Positions 27,757-41,425 of a DNA stretch of 64,000 nucleotides are shown here, piece after piece; positions within the stretch are counted from its first letter, which is position 1; each line of letters opens with the position of its first letter. The stretch comes from Aphidius gifuensis (taxonomy: Eukaryota > Arthropoda > Insecta > Hymenoptera > Braconidae): assembly GCF_014905175.1 (NCBI RefSeq), contig NC_057788.1:27312154-27376153 (forward strand), given 5' to 3'. The position numbers were made by a program, and so were the translations under genes. Below the pieces are notes generated by a model that made no database searches, was not told the origin of the DNA, and saw nothing but the letters and a program-made list of their open reading frames with translations.

Positions 27757-27870
27757 CTGATCGTTGTCTTGTTGATCTTGGCCGAAGTCACCGTTTGGGG
27801 TGGTCGAGGCGGAGGGTCGCTGAGACGTTGACAAGTTGATCGCGCCGTCTCCGTCCGTGTCATGATCCAT
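27757..27870 (-). CDS. Coding exon with likely start codon, 38 codons, N-terminus of an unidentified nuclear-type protein
   Basis: On the minus strand an ATG in a good context (CATAATGG) opens a frame of 38 codons. It begins MDHDTDGDGAINLSTSQRPS, ends GQDQQDNDQ and stops at CAG|GTACAC, a usable splice donor. Beyond the donor the frame continues only as lysine-rich low-complexity sequence read from A runs, so the exon surely ends there. The exon is strikingly GC-rich compared with its surroundings. The peptide is acidic and rich in S, T, D and Q. The INLS stretch is loosely like short co-repressor-binding motifs of transcription factors, which is inference only. The start could instead lie upstream: the frame is open back to CCAG|GAC at 27882, which would give a phase-0 exon of 126 bp adding DDGI, but no pyrimidine tract precedes that AG. 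I therefore prefer a first coding exon, with that AG as a possible 5'-UTR or cassette junction. I thought of a forkhead or other developmental regulator but cannot support a name. Confidence 0.68.
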
Positions 27871-28489
27871 TATGCCATCGTCCTGGAATCACGCCATTTT
27901 TTTTGTTTTTTTTTCTCTTTTTTACGTCTGATACTAGCATGCAATTTTTCCGTGTTACAGTTTACTATAATAATCTATTATATCTTTTCGGACTCGTGTC
28001 TCAAGTCAAAATTAAATGATATACCGCTGTCATAATTAATATTCAACATTATTGTAAATATAATTAAAATAATCACTGATCAATCATGCAAAAAAGACCA
28101 GAAATTAATTCAAACAAATTATGTATGTTACTTAACAGACGCATAATCATTAATATTAAATAATAATAAAAATTAATCAAACAAGAATAAAAACCTAAAA
28201 ATTGGGACAATCTTCAATTGGTAAAAGAAATAAAAAAAAATAAAAAAACACTTGTTAAAAATTATTTTAAACAAATTTTAGCTTTAGTCAACAAACTTTT
28301 GGTTTAAAATTAAAAAACTGTCAATAATTAATGACACTTATCACCTGTAATCTTACATCATTTTTTTTCTTTTCGTTAATTCCATTACGATGGTTTATTT
28401 TTTATTTCTTTAAATTTGTTTTAAATAAACCACTAAATTAAATCACTTAATCCAAATTGGCTATTGAAAAAGTACAAGATTAAATAAAA

Positions 28490-28512
28490 AAAATAAATAA
28501 ATAAATAAATAA
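28490..28512. repeat. (AAAT)n microsatellite
   Basis: Five to six AAAT units in A-rich sequence. Confidence 0.85.
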
Positions 28513-28919
28513 CCATAAAATTATTCACAAACACAGTTGATTCAACTCAAAAACACTTGCTCAATATAATCCTCAAAAAAAAAAAAAAAATATGAAAAAG
28601 AAAAAAACTAAAACACACACCACTTAATTCACAGAGCTTTTCATTTTCACATGTATTAATGAAAATATCTACACACACGTTTATACAGGTGGAATGTGCG
28701 TGTACAGTACATTTGCAGTTAATCAAAGAAGGTCGTTATGTCGGTGAACAAAAGTGGGGGGGAATGAACAAGTATAAAGAAGCGCCAAAATCAAACTAAG
28801 AAAAAACTTAATATGGATAAAAATTTAAATTAAAAAAAGGATAATAAAGTAAGTGAAAAAAAAAAAAAAAAAATCACAATAATGAGGAATAAAAAGTGCG
28901 TAAATAAGCAAGTATAACG

Positions 28920-29000
28920 ATAAACTCAGTGACCGAGTAGAACGAGGACTAAACACTAAAAGCGACGATGCCAGTCGCGTACCGAACCCGCCGCCGGGGC
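28920..29000 (-). promoter_or_regulatory. GC-rich patch about 1.1 kb upstream of the MDHD exon
   Basis: GTACCGAACCCGCCGCCGGGG is among the most GC-rich runs in the window. It lies just upstream (minus-strand sense) of the likely first coding exon at 27870. It could be a promoter or untranslated exon for a short isoform. No consensus core promoter is clear, so this rests on position and composition. Confidence 0.25.
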
Positions 29001-30226
29001 TGTTGCTTATTGTGTAAATATAAACAAATATAGTTGAAACCAACCAACAGGCCTGCTTTTAGTTCCCCACTCAATTCTTCTTCATATATCCCATCATTCC
29101 CCCCCTCATACCCCCGCAGTCGGCAAGTTCTCATTTTTTTTATTATTTTTATTATTTTTTTTTTCATTTTTCCCCTCCATATATCATACATAAACACATT
29201 TATACACATAAACCACGCATACATAACACAATCATCACTGGTCGTCTCACTTAACTTAGTCTCTATGTTTCTATCATTTCTAACTTCTTGCGGCCCTTTG
29301 GTTTTGCCTTGTATCTTAACCATCTTTATTCCACAACTGAACATTACCATGGCATATGCTTGGCCATATGAAAAAACCTAATCTTAAAATAATAGTTGAT
29401 GATGATTAAGAAAAGCTTTTTGAAAAAAAATTTAGATTGTTGAACATGTCACTTGTTGGTAAAAGATCTATTAAAATTTTTTTTTATATTATATTTATTA
29501 TTTAATTAATTGATATTTATAATATTTATTTATATTTTATTTGTTGGATTTCTAAATTTTATATATTGTATGATAAAAGATAAAAATAGCCCAATATATG
29601 AAAAATAAAATATAATCAGTTGTTTGATTTATTTATTTTTTTGATAAGAATATATTTATATATTTCGTAACAAACAAACAAAAAAATAAAAAAAAAATAA
29701 CTGTATATCTGTATAATATATTTTCTATCCGAGATTATGATGAAATTTAATTCAATTTTATATATATTGAATTTCGTAATGGATAGATATTTTCAGAGTA
29801 AACATTATTTCGTACCTATCTGATGTTCAAATTGCTTGGATGTCATATGGTTGTCATTTTTTCGTTTATAATATTTTCAAAGAGAGAAAAAATAAACGAA
29901 TAAAAGAAATAGCTCAACAAGGTTAAAAATTATTATTTTTTGGTTTATATTTATATACGTCGGAAGTAGATATTTGAGGTGTTTATTTATCCCCCTATTG
30001 CTGAACTCTTTACTGCCCTATACATGGTGCTTTGTGCAAGTTGAAATAAGAAAGGATCTACCTCAAGGCAGAGAAAAGTTGAAATGAATATTTAGTGCAT
30101 ATGACACGACAATAGTTAGTATACAGTTCTTAATATATATAATTTTTATTTTTTTAAAGTCATTCAAATAATTTCACCCTTGTTAATTCTTTTATTCAAT
30201 TTTATTTTACAGTATATAGTATAGTA

Positions 30227-30242
30227 TTGTTGTTGTTGTTGT
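30227..30242. repeat. (GTT)n microsatellite
   Basis: Five TTG units followed by a short ATT run. Confidence 0.85.
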
Positions 30243-31859
30243 TTTTTATTATTATTATTTTGCATCAGTGAAATAAGCATATTACATGAAATCATTGCCG
30301 AGGTCGCGAAAGGGGCTTTGTACATACTTTTATTTCACATTGGCAACGAAAGGACTACTCTACTTTGCTTCAACTGTATCAGGGTATACAAGGTTTCAAC
30401 ACTAAATCCCAAGGGCTTTGCACGTCCATTGTCGGCCCATAAGCGAAAAAGAGAAGAAGGAGGGTTGATACATATATACACATGTATATTGAAGAAATAT
30501 AGAAACGGCCACCGGATGCCAAAGGCCCACGTTTTACCACTGTGCTAGGGTGAAATCCTTACACATGAAACTCATGTTCTTTTTCTATTCCTTTGCTTTT
30601 ATTCAATACATATATATATTTACTGTATATATGTATTTATATCTGTCTTTTCCTAACTCGGCCTTGGTCCTATGACAACAAAACCATCTAAAAATTGCCC
30701 CAGCCGGCATCGACCCCATCCAAATACCTATGTATTTATTTAATAAACAACAAGCCCATCCCCTCTGCTGCCCCCAATAAAAATAACCCCCTCAACTTCC
30801 TGTTTACAATTCATTCCCGGTTAAATTTCAACTGCATTGTTTATCTTTTATTCTATTATAAATATATATGGATACAATGTGTTTTTTTTTTTTTTTTTTT
30901 TCTCTTATTTTCTTGGTATTTTTATTATATATTTTTATGATTGACAGCTCGTTATTAAAAATCAATTATTATTTATTTTGTTGGATAACGAAATTTGAAT
31001 ATTTTATGTTATATTAATTAAATTCATTGTAAGCACAGAATATAATAACAACTGCTGACGTTTAATTTAATTAGTAATGAATCATTAGTGATTTTTAGAA
31101 AAATAAATTATAGATAAATTTTTTTTAATGGATATAAATGAGATGAAATTTTATGTATTTATTAATATATATATTTCAGTTGAGAAGGAACGTAAAAATT
31201 TAGCATATTATTAAAGTTTGGATTTTTGTCGTGAGGGTAAAGAAAAAGTACTGTATGAGTTGGAGAGGGCTTTTTGGTCTCTGAGTTAAATAATAAACGA
31301 GGGGATTTACGTTCATACTGGACTGGTAAAACAGACAAGGGGTGGTACATAAAAATACTTGAATCTGAGAAATTAGCGAGGTAACGGGCTGTCCGAGAGT
31401 TCCGATGTAGGATGGCATAAAATCGCAAGAGCACTGAGAGAAAGACAGATGAAAAAAATAAAATTTAAAAAAAAAAACAAAAGGATGAGAAGAGAAAGGG
31501 TTGCAAGTTTTGGATATATAAAAACGAGACATTGGCAGTGGAGAACACGCAGGAACCTAAAAGGGTTGAATTAATGTCGCGATAAATATATGATTTAAGG
31601 TAGAAACATTTGCAACTCGGGCTAATTTTTTATCTCAGAACCGCGTATCCAATGCCGCAAGGGTTTTTTACTCGGATCCCATCTTCTCTTTCCCAACTCA
31701 ACACTCACTCTCATATATGTTTTTTTTTTCTTTCCTTTTTTTTTAATTATTATAATTATTATTATTTTTTTTTTTCGCGACAGTTTTGTGTGTTTTTTTT
31801 TTCTTTCTTTTTCTCATATACTCACAGCAATTTACTGCCAACAAAAATTTGACACGACG

Positions 31860-31930
31860 TGCGCACATTTTTTAATAGTTCGCGCGGGAAAAAGCTTTGT
31901 CTTAACAACGCCACTGCCAAGGGGTGCACC
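31860..31930. promoter_or_regulatory. CG-containing patch with E2F-type site
   Basis: TTCGCGCGGGAAAAAG includes GCGCGGGAAA at 31882-31891, which is the E2F consensus read on the minus strand. It is flanked by GTGCGCAC and GGGGTGCACC. CG dinucleotides are rare elsewhere here. There is no associated open frame. A promoter is possible but unproven. Confidence 0.28.
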
Positions 31931-33879
31931 TAGATATACTACATTCTGACGAGACACATAATTACTCATCATAATTATCACGGAAAGAAAAAATAAAAAA
32001 AATTGGTAATCAGTTGCACGTCCTGAAAATTTTCAAATATGTATTATAAAAAAAAAAAAACAGTATTCATTATTGAATATTTTTTTCCATTATATATTTT
32101 TTTATATTTTATATAATATATATTTGTTATTTTCGGTCTTTTTCGTGGCTGGATTACCAATTCAATGTTCTGTATATATAGGCAGAGTCCGGTGAATGCA
32201 GAGCTTCTCGCAAACATATATATAAAGAAGTGTTTTATGAGTCCAAGATAATACGATGAAGGATGCAAACTGTGTCCAGTCATGCTCAAAGGAATATGTG
32301 TCCGGGAATATTAAGTCTCCAGGGATAGTCGGTTTTAGTGCTATTTCACTATGTCATTGCTTGATCTAGGGAAAATACCCATATAATATATCAATTCAGT
32401 ATTTTAATGTCTAAAACAGTTAATATGAAAAGTGCAAACACCGCGGAAATCGTTCGTATAGGTCAGCCACTACGGTTTCCGTATATGTATATAACGGAGA
32501 AAAAAATAAAGTAAAGAAATAAAGGTTAGAGAATCATCTACGAGAAAAGGACAATTGTTAACGTGTCACGTATATATTTACACACATTCATGTATGCGAG
32601 TATGAGTTGCTGATACGTGCGAGTTTCATAGTATGATTTTATACATAGAATAGATTTTCTGCGGGTACGATGAAAATTATTAGAGAGAAACAGTAGAAAC
32701 GACCTGGAAAGATAATTGGAGAAAAGCGTGTTTGTGGTCTTGACGGAATATTCTACAGGCTCAAGAATACACCACTGGACGTGCTGAAGCGTTAATGCAC
32801 AAAAACAAGACAATACTAATTGAAAATTTACATGATCCATTAGATACAAAATCATTTTACAATATATATTTATTATTATTGTTTTCAAGAATTATAAATT
32901 GAGTCAAAAAATAAAATAAAAACTTTTTTTTAGAGCCAATTCATTGGTCGTAAAAAAAAAGGGAAACAAAAATCAAATAAGAAAAAAAGAAAGTATGTAT
33001 AATGTATATTGTTGATAGAAGATTTTATCAGTGTATAGTTTAGTGACAGAACGATTTTCCATCCCCAAATTATTTGGCGTCGATCGAGGGTGGTTAGACA
33101 TTTTCGATAGGTTAATGCTTTTTAGCGATGCATACATTAACATTGACTGGCTGGCAAAAAAAAGTCATTGGAGTTTCATGTAAGCTTCGCGTTAATTTGG
33201 TTTGAAGACACCTCTGTCTTGTTAGCATACTTATCATCGAATGGAATTAAGAATAATGGGGAGAGTATAAGGAAAATGGGAATGGGTGTGTAAAAAAAAA
33301 AAACAGGGTGGCGAGGTGTAAGAAGACAAAACAAAAAAAAAAATAAATAAAAAAATAAGCAGGGGTATGTCTTCTGGCAAAAGAAGATATTGGTAAATGT
33401 GAGAGGGTCGAAAAAAAAAAAACCCGACTCTGTTGATAATATCCGACCGCGTCGAATTGTGAGAGGACATTGGCTGGTAGACTATTGTAGAAGTAATGTT
33501 GATTGGATTCAAGACCAAAGACATTAATCTGCCTTCTTTTATTATCGAAGGGTATATGGATATATTAGAGAGGAGTAGGTGCACTTTCAGTTTTTTTTTT
33601 TTTATTTTTTCACAAAACAGGTTCACCCTCTCTTTTGTTTTTTTATTTTTTTATTTCAATTCTATATTCTTGCTTTAAAAAATCCACTCAGAGTGTTGAT
33701 AGGAAAGCAATGCTTATTTTATATTTCACAGTTCTTAAAATGAAATCAATAGTATAAGAAAAAAAATAAAATAAAATAAAAAAAAAAAAAAAATACAAGA
33801 AAAAAATAAATCCAAGACTATTCGGACAACTTGACGGATAAACCACACGCTTTGGGCGTGGAATTTCGGACATTTTCCA

Positions 33880-34140
33880 GGAGCTAGATAAATGATCGTA
33901 AGTAGTGGACAGAGGCCGATAAGGTCGTTTGACCGTCTCGGGGGGCTGTTTCTGAAGAATGGACCTCTTTGTTTAGCCGTTTATAGTGAAAGAGATTTGC
34001 CGGGATTGTCGTTGAGACCGATAGCAAACGGGCGTTGGTTACATCACCCCCCTTTGACCGAATTCAAGGGAGATGATTCTCGATAGAAACAGCAAAAGAG
34101 AGTATTGGATGATGTTAGTTGTTCACCGACTGGAACATGA
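33880..34140. other. GC-balanced island, function unknown
   Basis: Composition changes abruptly from poly(A) to a mixed sequence with CG dinucleotides, including CGTTTGACCGTCTCGGGGGG and CGATAGCAAACGGGCG. The plus strand carries a 64-codon frame containing RLGGLFLKNGPLCLAVYSER, but there are no splice sites that fit. It could be a regulatory element or an old insertion. No terminal repeats were seen. Confidence 0.3.
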
Positions 34141-34335
34141 ACTGAAATCCCCCGTTAATACTATGCCTTGTATATTTTTTTTCATTTTTTTTTATTATAG
34201 CCATACCCTTTCTTTTTTTTTTTTTTTTTTTTGGTAAATTGTTCTTTTAGCTTTTTTTCTCACTCTTATTGTTTGCTTGCTGTACATATATGAAGAAAAT
34301 TCTTTTCAACGACACTAACACAAATACTAACTTCA

Positions 34336-34593
34336 TAAAATGACCCGAGCATTAGCTGACAACAGAGGTGTGGACATGGGATCATCCTCAACACCCTCTT
34401 TACTTTGGACCACTACCAACATCTCGTCATTGCTATATCCTACTTGAAGCGATTGCCTCAATCGACCCTCCACCTTTACGAAAACGACCAAACGTTTCGC
34501 ATTTATTGCTAAAAATATCGTTTGGGATCTAAATAAAATTTTCAGCATTGCTGATAAGCTGAAAGTCTTCTTGGTCGTTTTCAATGATATCAA
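34336..34593 (-). CDS. Open frame of 86 codons in a GC-balanced island, doubtful
   Basis: The minus strand holds a complete ATG-to-stop frame whose second half reads RLVVFVKVEGRLRQSLQVGY and then SNDEMLVVVQSKEGVEDDPM. This is unlike the homopolymer-derived frames elsewhere. AATATTTTTAG lies inside and could be an acceptor for its last two thirds. No donor or partner was found, and I do not recognise the peptide. It adjoins another GC-balanced island at 33.88-34.14 kb, and both may be noncoding. Confidence 0.17.
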
Positions 34594-37500
34594 ATATAAT
34601 AATAAAACAAAATAATACGATATATATAAGTATTTTTGAATAATATTATGATAATCTTTTTAAAATCCTTTGATAAATTTTCAAAATTGACCAAAATATA
34701 TATTTAATATTTAACATGATAATTTTAATGAGTATATTTTCTTATAATTGGAGACTAACGAGATGAAGTATATGCTATTATCGTTTGGACCTTTTCTAAA
34801 TTGACAATACTCGAGACGTTTTTAAAAGAATATATATATTTAACTACACATTCAGCAAAAGATATAGAAAGCCAAGCTTTGATAAGCTCTAAAAGACTAA
34901 AGTTATGCAATAATGAGCTAATGTAGATAATAGGATTATCGTGAGAATCTTCTATAATTGGCCAGTGAAAAGGTGAGCTTTGGTTTTACTAAATGGTCTT
35001 CACTACTCTTTTGATGGTCAAAATGTTACATTTTGGACGCTTGAATCGTTAAGAGGATTTGCCACGCGACCACACTAAGAATTTGTTTTTATTTTTTCAA
35101 ATTTAAACGTTTCTTTTGATACAACAACAACAAAAAAAAAATAGATAAACTCAAACAATACTATTGTATATCCAGTTGCAGACAAAAAAACATTTAAACA
35201 ATAAAATAAACAACATTTATAAAAAAAAATAAAAAAGAAAAGTCAACTAACAATAGAAATGTGAAAAAATATATTTTTCTGTTGTAGTTGATATTGACAA
35301 GAGGAGTTGGGGAAGTTGTTTTGCAACCACATTGGCTGCATGTATGCTTGCGAAAACGTTTTACCAATGATATCACAATAGACTATATAGCTGAATTGGA
35401 AAGAGAAATGAAATTATTAATGGTTCAGTGAAATTCGATGGTATATAAAATGTATATGACCTTGTGTATGGACTATTTGCAACTCGGAAAATGATGAATG
35501 GCTATCTGCCAATCACTACACTCGTAAATATTTAATTTGCATTACATTGATTCTTTAAAATTTATGGAAAAATAAAAACATCACACACACAAACGAGTCA
35601 ATTAAATTCGAATTTCATCATCATTTAGTTGAAAAGCTCTGACTGTCAATATGAAAATTCAATGTTGTGGCAAATATATGCGATGATATAAATAATTCAA
35701 TTTATCCAATATGTATATATTATATGTGTATCTATATATTTGCAAATGTAACTAATAAATTTTCGTAAAATTTATCGCAAGATCATGGATCAAGGGCTGT
35801 GGGATTACGATAGGAGAACTTGCAAACTCACTGGACGTATTTACTGTGAGAACTGGTCAGTCTTTGGTTGTATGGTGTTCAAGTCGTTTTTTTTTATTTT
35901 TTTGCTACCCTTCTCTGCCACTTTTCAGGGTAAATAAAGAAGCTGGACGTGCGGGAGAAGAACCCCAACATATATATTTTTCTTGACCAAGAAAAAAAAA
36001 TGAAATAAAATAAACCTGACACGCCTTTCGCACGTTTGGTATAAAGTCCAGCGAGATGAACGTCTCAGTTGATTTATGAGACCGCTTATCTTGCAGCAAT
36101 ATACCAAAATCGATTTTATACCAACATCACCAGTCTTGAAGAAAGAAAAAAAAAAAATACAGCAATAAAAAAAAAGTAAAATGCAATAAAAAAAAAAATA
36201 AAGAAATCTGAGAAATAAAAATTTGCTGACATGTCGTGATAATTTTTTGGCGGGAATAATATCAAACAGCTCATCCCTTATATTCGATACATTTACTCAA
36301 GCGTATATATAGTGTCAATGAATTTAAATTTTTTTATTTTTTTTAAGGGTCTTTTATGTGATGGTCTTGATGCCGATTTTAGAGCCACATTGCCATATCT
36401 TCATGCACCCTCACTTATATACCCTCATTCGTTTGCTCACTCAACCACCCACTTACTTATACTCATCAGACATTATTTTCAAGAAAGGGATATATAGATA
36501 AATATATTGAGCAAGCTGTATATAGCTATAACCATCACCACCACTACGAAGAGTTTGAAGTTTAGACTACTTTCGCGGCTACGCAATCAACGATGACTCG
36601 AAGTCGTATACTTATTTATGCTCGGATGCCCTCAGTTGTCCCTGGTGAAGAAAAGTCGCACAGAGAAAACAGAAACGACCCCCCTTGAATGGTCTTTCAC
36701 ATTGCCAAACAGCCACCAAATATAAGATGGTTTTACCCTGAGATCATTATGCCGCGCCTTAAGTCGAGCTAATATGTCCTCTTCACCCTAACCTATTGTA
36801 TATCCTATCCACTACTATCAACCCCCTTCTCTTATTCCACGCCTGACGTCGCGACGAAGACGATTTAATGCCGTTTTATAAATTATATCAAGGCTTTTTT
36901 TTTTTTTTTATTTCTTCATTTTTTATCCTTTTGTCGCTTGATTATATTATATATCTATATAAATTTATAAATTATTATTATGATATTTAATATATCTTTA
37001 GAAAATTTTTCAGGGATATAAAATCTTGGGTAATTTTTTTCAATGCAATTCACATAAATATGGCTATGAATAAAATAACATGAAAAATAGCAAGTGTTTT
37101 TATATTTGCATCGGCATGACCAATTATTATCAATTTTTTTTCTATACTTTACACACTAGTGATAGGGTTGAAAATACAATAGGGAAAAAAAAAACCGCAG
37201 AATGGATATTAACAGTTATAACGCCTTCTTATATATATTTTTTTTTCTTGACGCAAAAATAAAATACATGGAAAATAAAGAATAAAAAAAAATCGAGCAA
37301 CCCTCGAGGGAAACAACTTCTTGTTCTCACATATCTTCAAGCTATCGATTTGAGGATTAGGTGGCAATTTTTCAAGCCTACAGCGAATAATTATGGAATC
37401 GTTTATTCATATTGGATGACGCACCATTTTTTTAAAAAAAAGTAACTCGTGTATTATGAAAGAAAAAAAAAATAAATAATATCAAAGAATAAAAAAAATA

Positions 37501-40500
37501 ACAATTTTGTTTTTTTTTTTTTATATTTATTTTTATCATTGGTTTATTTAATAATCCACTTGAATCATCAATTTATTTGAGTATTTAAAAATGCTAGAGT
37601 ATAAAAGAGATTTAAAAAAAAAAATAAGAAAATTTTGAAGAAAAAAAATAAATATTCTTGTTGCTATAATAATTGCAAAAGATAAAAATTTCGTGGCTTG
37701 GTCTAATCCGCAAATTCGCTACTGAAATCAGTAGATAATTGACGCAATTTTTTTTATTTTCTCCCCACAATAGAATTAGGATTTGAAATGAAACTACGTA
37801 GGCTGCTTTAAAATGATTTTCTTACTAAAGAAAAATAAAAAATAAAAAGTATCAAGAAAAGCTCAACTGCTAAATAGAAACATTTTTCGATTTACTTAAA
37901 ATTAATTTGTTCATATAAAATTCATCTACAGAAGCTTTTATTTATTTTTCAAGATTAAAGTAACCGAAAAATGTGGTGGTAATCAATCTCACAAGTCAAT
38001 TGTATATAAATTTATCTATGTAATTTAAAATTTAAAATAATTCTTGACTTTGAAAATGAGAGAGGTGTGTGGTATGTGATATTGGTCCAATGGGACAATA
38101 AAAAAAAAAACCTTTTTAAATCTTTTTTTCCCTCTTTTGAAAGCCACTGAGTAGCGAATTGAAGGGACCATTGCGTCTGTTTGACGATACGTGATAATTG
38201 GAGATTTAAGAAATAGAATTTCTCGGTTATAATAAAATAAAAATAAAAAAATCAAGAAAATATATACAATTAGAATGCAATGTTTATAGTGGTGTTTTGT
38301 TATTTCATATTATGCAAATTTATAATATATTTCTAGAACGAATAAAAAAAATTTTAAATAAAAAAACGAAAGTATCCATTAAAGACTTGATATAAAAAAA
38401 AATAAATAAAGAAAATATATAGACATTGAAAGAAAAATTATACTCTTATTCAGAATTTAAAGGGAAAATGAAATAAAAAAACCTTTTATTGTATGAATAA
38501 AAGTAAGAATAAGTAAAGAATGTACAAACAATCGTCTGGCATATTTTCGATTATCGGCCAACGAAGCGTAATCCAGGGTGTAAATGGAGAATTGTCTTGG
38601 TATGATGACGAGAAAAAAAAAAAATTATAAAAAATGAAGAAAGAGACAGATGAGGTGCTGTGGGATTCACGATGAGGGTCTTTTTCTTATACAGAGTAGA
38701 ATGAGCAAGGAGTTAGGGTTTATATTTATATATATTTTTTTTTTATTTTTTCTACCAACGTAAAATGACAAGAAACAGTAGATGAGGTCACTACCACAAA
38801 GATGGACGAGGTGAATCAAGTGTGGATGAGAAATAAGAAACTCTTTAAAAATAAAGCGGGATAAACAGACAGTTTGCAGGCAAAAAAAATAAAAAAGAAT
38901 ATATACTTGCAAGAAAGCGAGACTCATTTCTACTTGGAAGGAAATGTAAATTGCCAGCGAGGTGGAAAAGAGGAAAGAGAAAAGAATAAGGGCTCAAATG
39001 CCGTGGGTAATATTGAGTGAAGATACTCGCCTTCCTTCATGCACCTTCTTTTATTTTATATCAACTTTTTTTTTTTTTTTTTATTTCTCCTCTTCATCTG
39101 TATTTATCTATATAAAACTTTTTTAAATTTCATGTGTCAATTGCAAGAAAAAAAAAAACTCTTTGACTTTGTTTCAAACGTTTTTTTTCTCATTGAATAA
39201 TAATCATTATTTTTTTTTTTTTTCAAATAAAAGAGTTGATGATCATTTTTATATTTTACATTGTTCCAAGAAATCTATAGAATGTTTTATAATTTTATTG
39301 TATTGTTTATATAATATTACTTGGTTATTTTAAAATTCAATTTAAAGTTGCTTAATACTCTATTGAAATAAAAAATTATATGATTTTTTTATAGTGCTAT
39401 ATGTGAGGTGAAATAAAATTTTTTCCAAGAGTGTGTATTGGTGTGATGGTCATTGTAAATAAAAGGTCATTCGTATAACCAATAAGGGTCTAAGTTTGGT
39501 GGATTTTGAGACATTTTGAAGGATATATACGGAAGTGAAGGGTGGATCGGTGTTCACGATGGATAAAGTGAAAGATTCTGGGGTAAACCTCCTTCTGAAG
39601 TGAGAATGTGAAGGAGTTGGTCACAGTACGTGCTTGGCATGCTGGACGTTATAGGAATCGAGAGTGAAAAATAAAAAAAAAAAAAGAAACAAAATAGAAA
39701 AAAAATAAAAATTGTATATAGTGTGTTGAAAAAGTGATGGGAAAGAGGGATGAAGTGGCTCAAGCAACAGTCGCTGAATAAACACAAAGTCCAGTTAAAG
39801 TCGTAATAAATGTCTCCTGGCTTCCGACGGCGAGCGAAAAATTCTTGGCGCCCGTTTGCCTCAATACACTACTTTATTTTTTTATTTTTTTCCTATTTGT
39901 CGTTTTTTATTTTATATTTTTTTTTTTTTATTTTTCTCACTCACTCTTATATACTTCCGCCGGAGACAAACGGTATTGAGGGTGAAAATTGACGGCTTTA
40001 TCGAGAACACAGTAACGAAAAATTCATGATTGTACTACGTTTCGTTGTCTCGTATGTCAAAATCCCTTTAAAAAAAATTTTATTTTTTATTTTTCTATAT
40101 TTTTTTAAATAAAAAAAAAAAATGGAAAATTTTCTCTTTTCCATATCTTTCTGTCTCACATTAATTTATTCTTTCCAATTCGATTACGCCCTTTTGTCAT
40201 TTTTATTCTTGTTGCGTTCAATTTATGAGCAGTTGGAGTGTCGATCGATAAAAGGCCTTCATATCACTTGACTTGATAAATACCAAGCAACGTTTTTTAA
40301 AAAATATACTAATACGAAAAAAACGATATATGCTTTTATAAATTTATATACGATTGGTACTTGAAATTAAATAAAAATAAAATAAATAATAAAATTTATT
40401 TAAAAAATTGATATAATATTATTAATAGTCTTTCAAAAAAAAAAAAAGTCATAAAAATATAATATTAAATTTATAAATGCTTTTATATATATTTCAAAGA

Positions 40501-41159
40501 TGTTTGTTTTGTAAAACATAAAATGTGACAATAATTTCATGTTGAGCCATAAATTGAAAATAAAAAAAAATAAAAAAGTATATAGGTGTGAGATAAAAGT
40601 ACAATGTTGTCATGCTAAGTGTGAAGAAGAAATTGGAAATGTGCCAATTAAAATTGATCATACTATATACTGTATAGCACCCGAGCAATCCTAGACAAAT
40701 AAACATTTATATATATCAATGCAGATAAATTAAATTATCATATTTGAAATACATATAGATATACGCATTGGTGTAATATTATTTTGGTAGCTATTATTAT
40801 TTACTCAAATTGAAAAGGAAAAAAAAAAGAGTAAATTTAATGGACAATATGTATTTTATTTTGGCACAAGATAAAATTGGAACAAAGGAATAATGTCCAT
40901 TTCGTTTGGGTCGTTAAAATAATAAAAGTTTGTTATTTCATTTTGAAAAATATATTCAATGTTGAACACGAAAATTGAATGAGAAATATTGAATAAAAAA
41001 AATAATGATGTTGTAAATAAAAATGAAACTATGAAAGAAAAAAAATATATATACCTATATTTCAAGATGAGGATAAATCAAAAAGAAAAAAGAACAAAAA
41101 AAAAAAAATAGATAGAAAAAGAAAATTTGAATTTAGTAAACCCTTTCTCAGCGGGATCA

Positions 41160-41425
41160 GTATAGCATTCCACCAAAAGATATTTTCAAAGACTCGAAGC
41201 AAGCTTATATGTGACTTATATCCAGCTAGGCGACTTGTGGGTTGAGGCAGATGATATGCCAGAGGGTGAGACGTCGTTTGGCAATCTTGGGGGATTCACG
41301 TGGATACAATGGGATCTCAATACATCACCTAGGCTAACCCATAGAGTATCACAAGCAGCACCTCTCTCTACGAATAATGCCCATTTTCTTGTCTCCATGT
41401 TCAGCCAAGATATTTGGTAATAGCT
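41160..41425. other. GC-balanced island open on both strands
   Basis: The plus strand has a 69-codon frame containing YIQLGDLWVEADDMPEGETS; the minus strand has an 86-codon frame over the same bases. Their coexistence and the lack of splice sites make coding doubtful. The block stands out from its poly(A)-rich flanks. Confidence 0.25.

Noticed and set aside
36020..36107. Minus frame LQDKRSHKSTETFISLDF
   Set aside because: Protein-like for about 28 residues, but the acceptor lacks a pyrimidine tract and the only donor is a weak GTTTAT.
36738..36760. TGAGATCATTA, like the 5' part of bantam microRNA
   Set aside because: The match ends after the seed region, and no flanking hairpin is visible.
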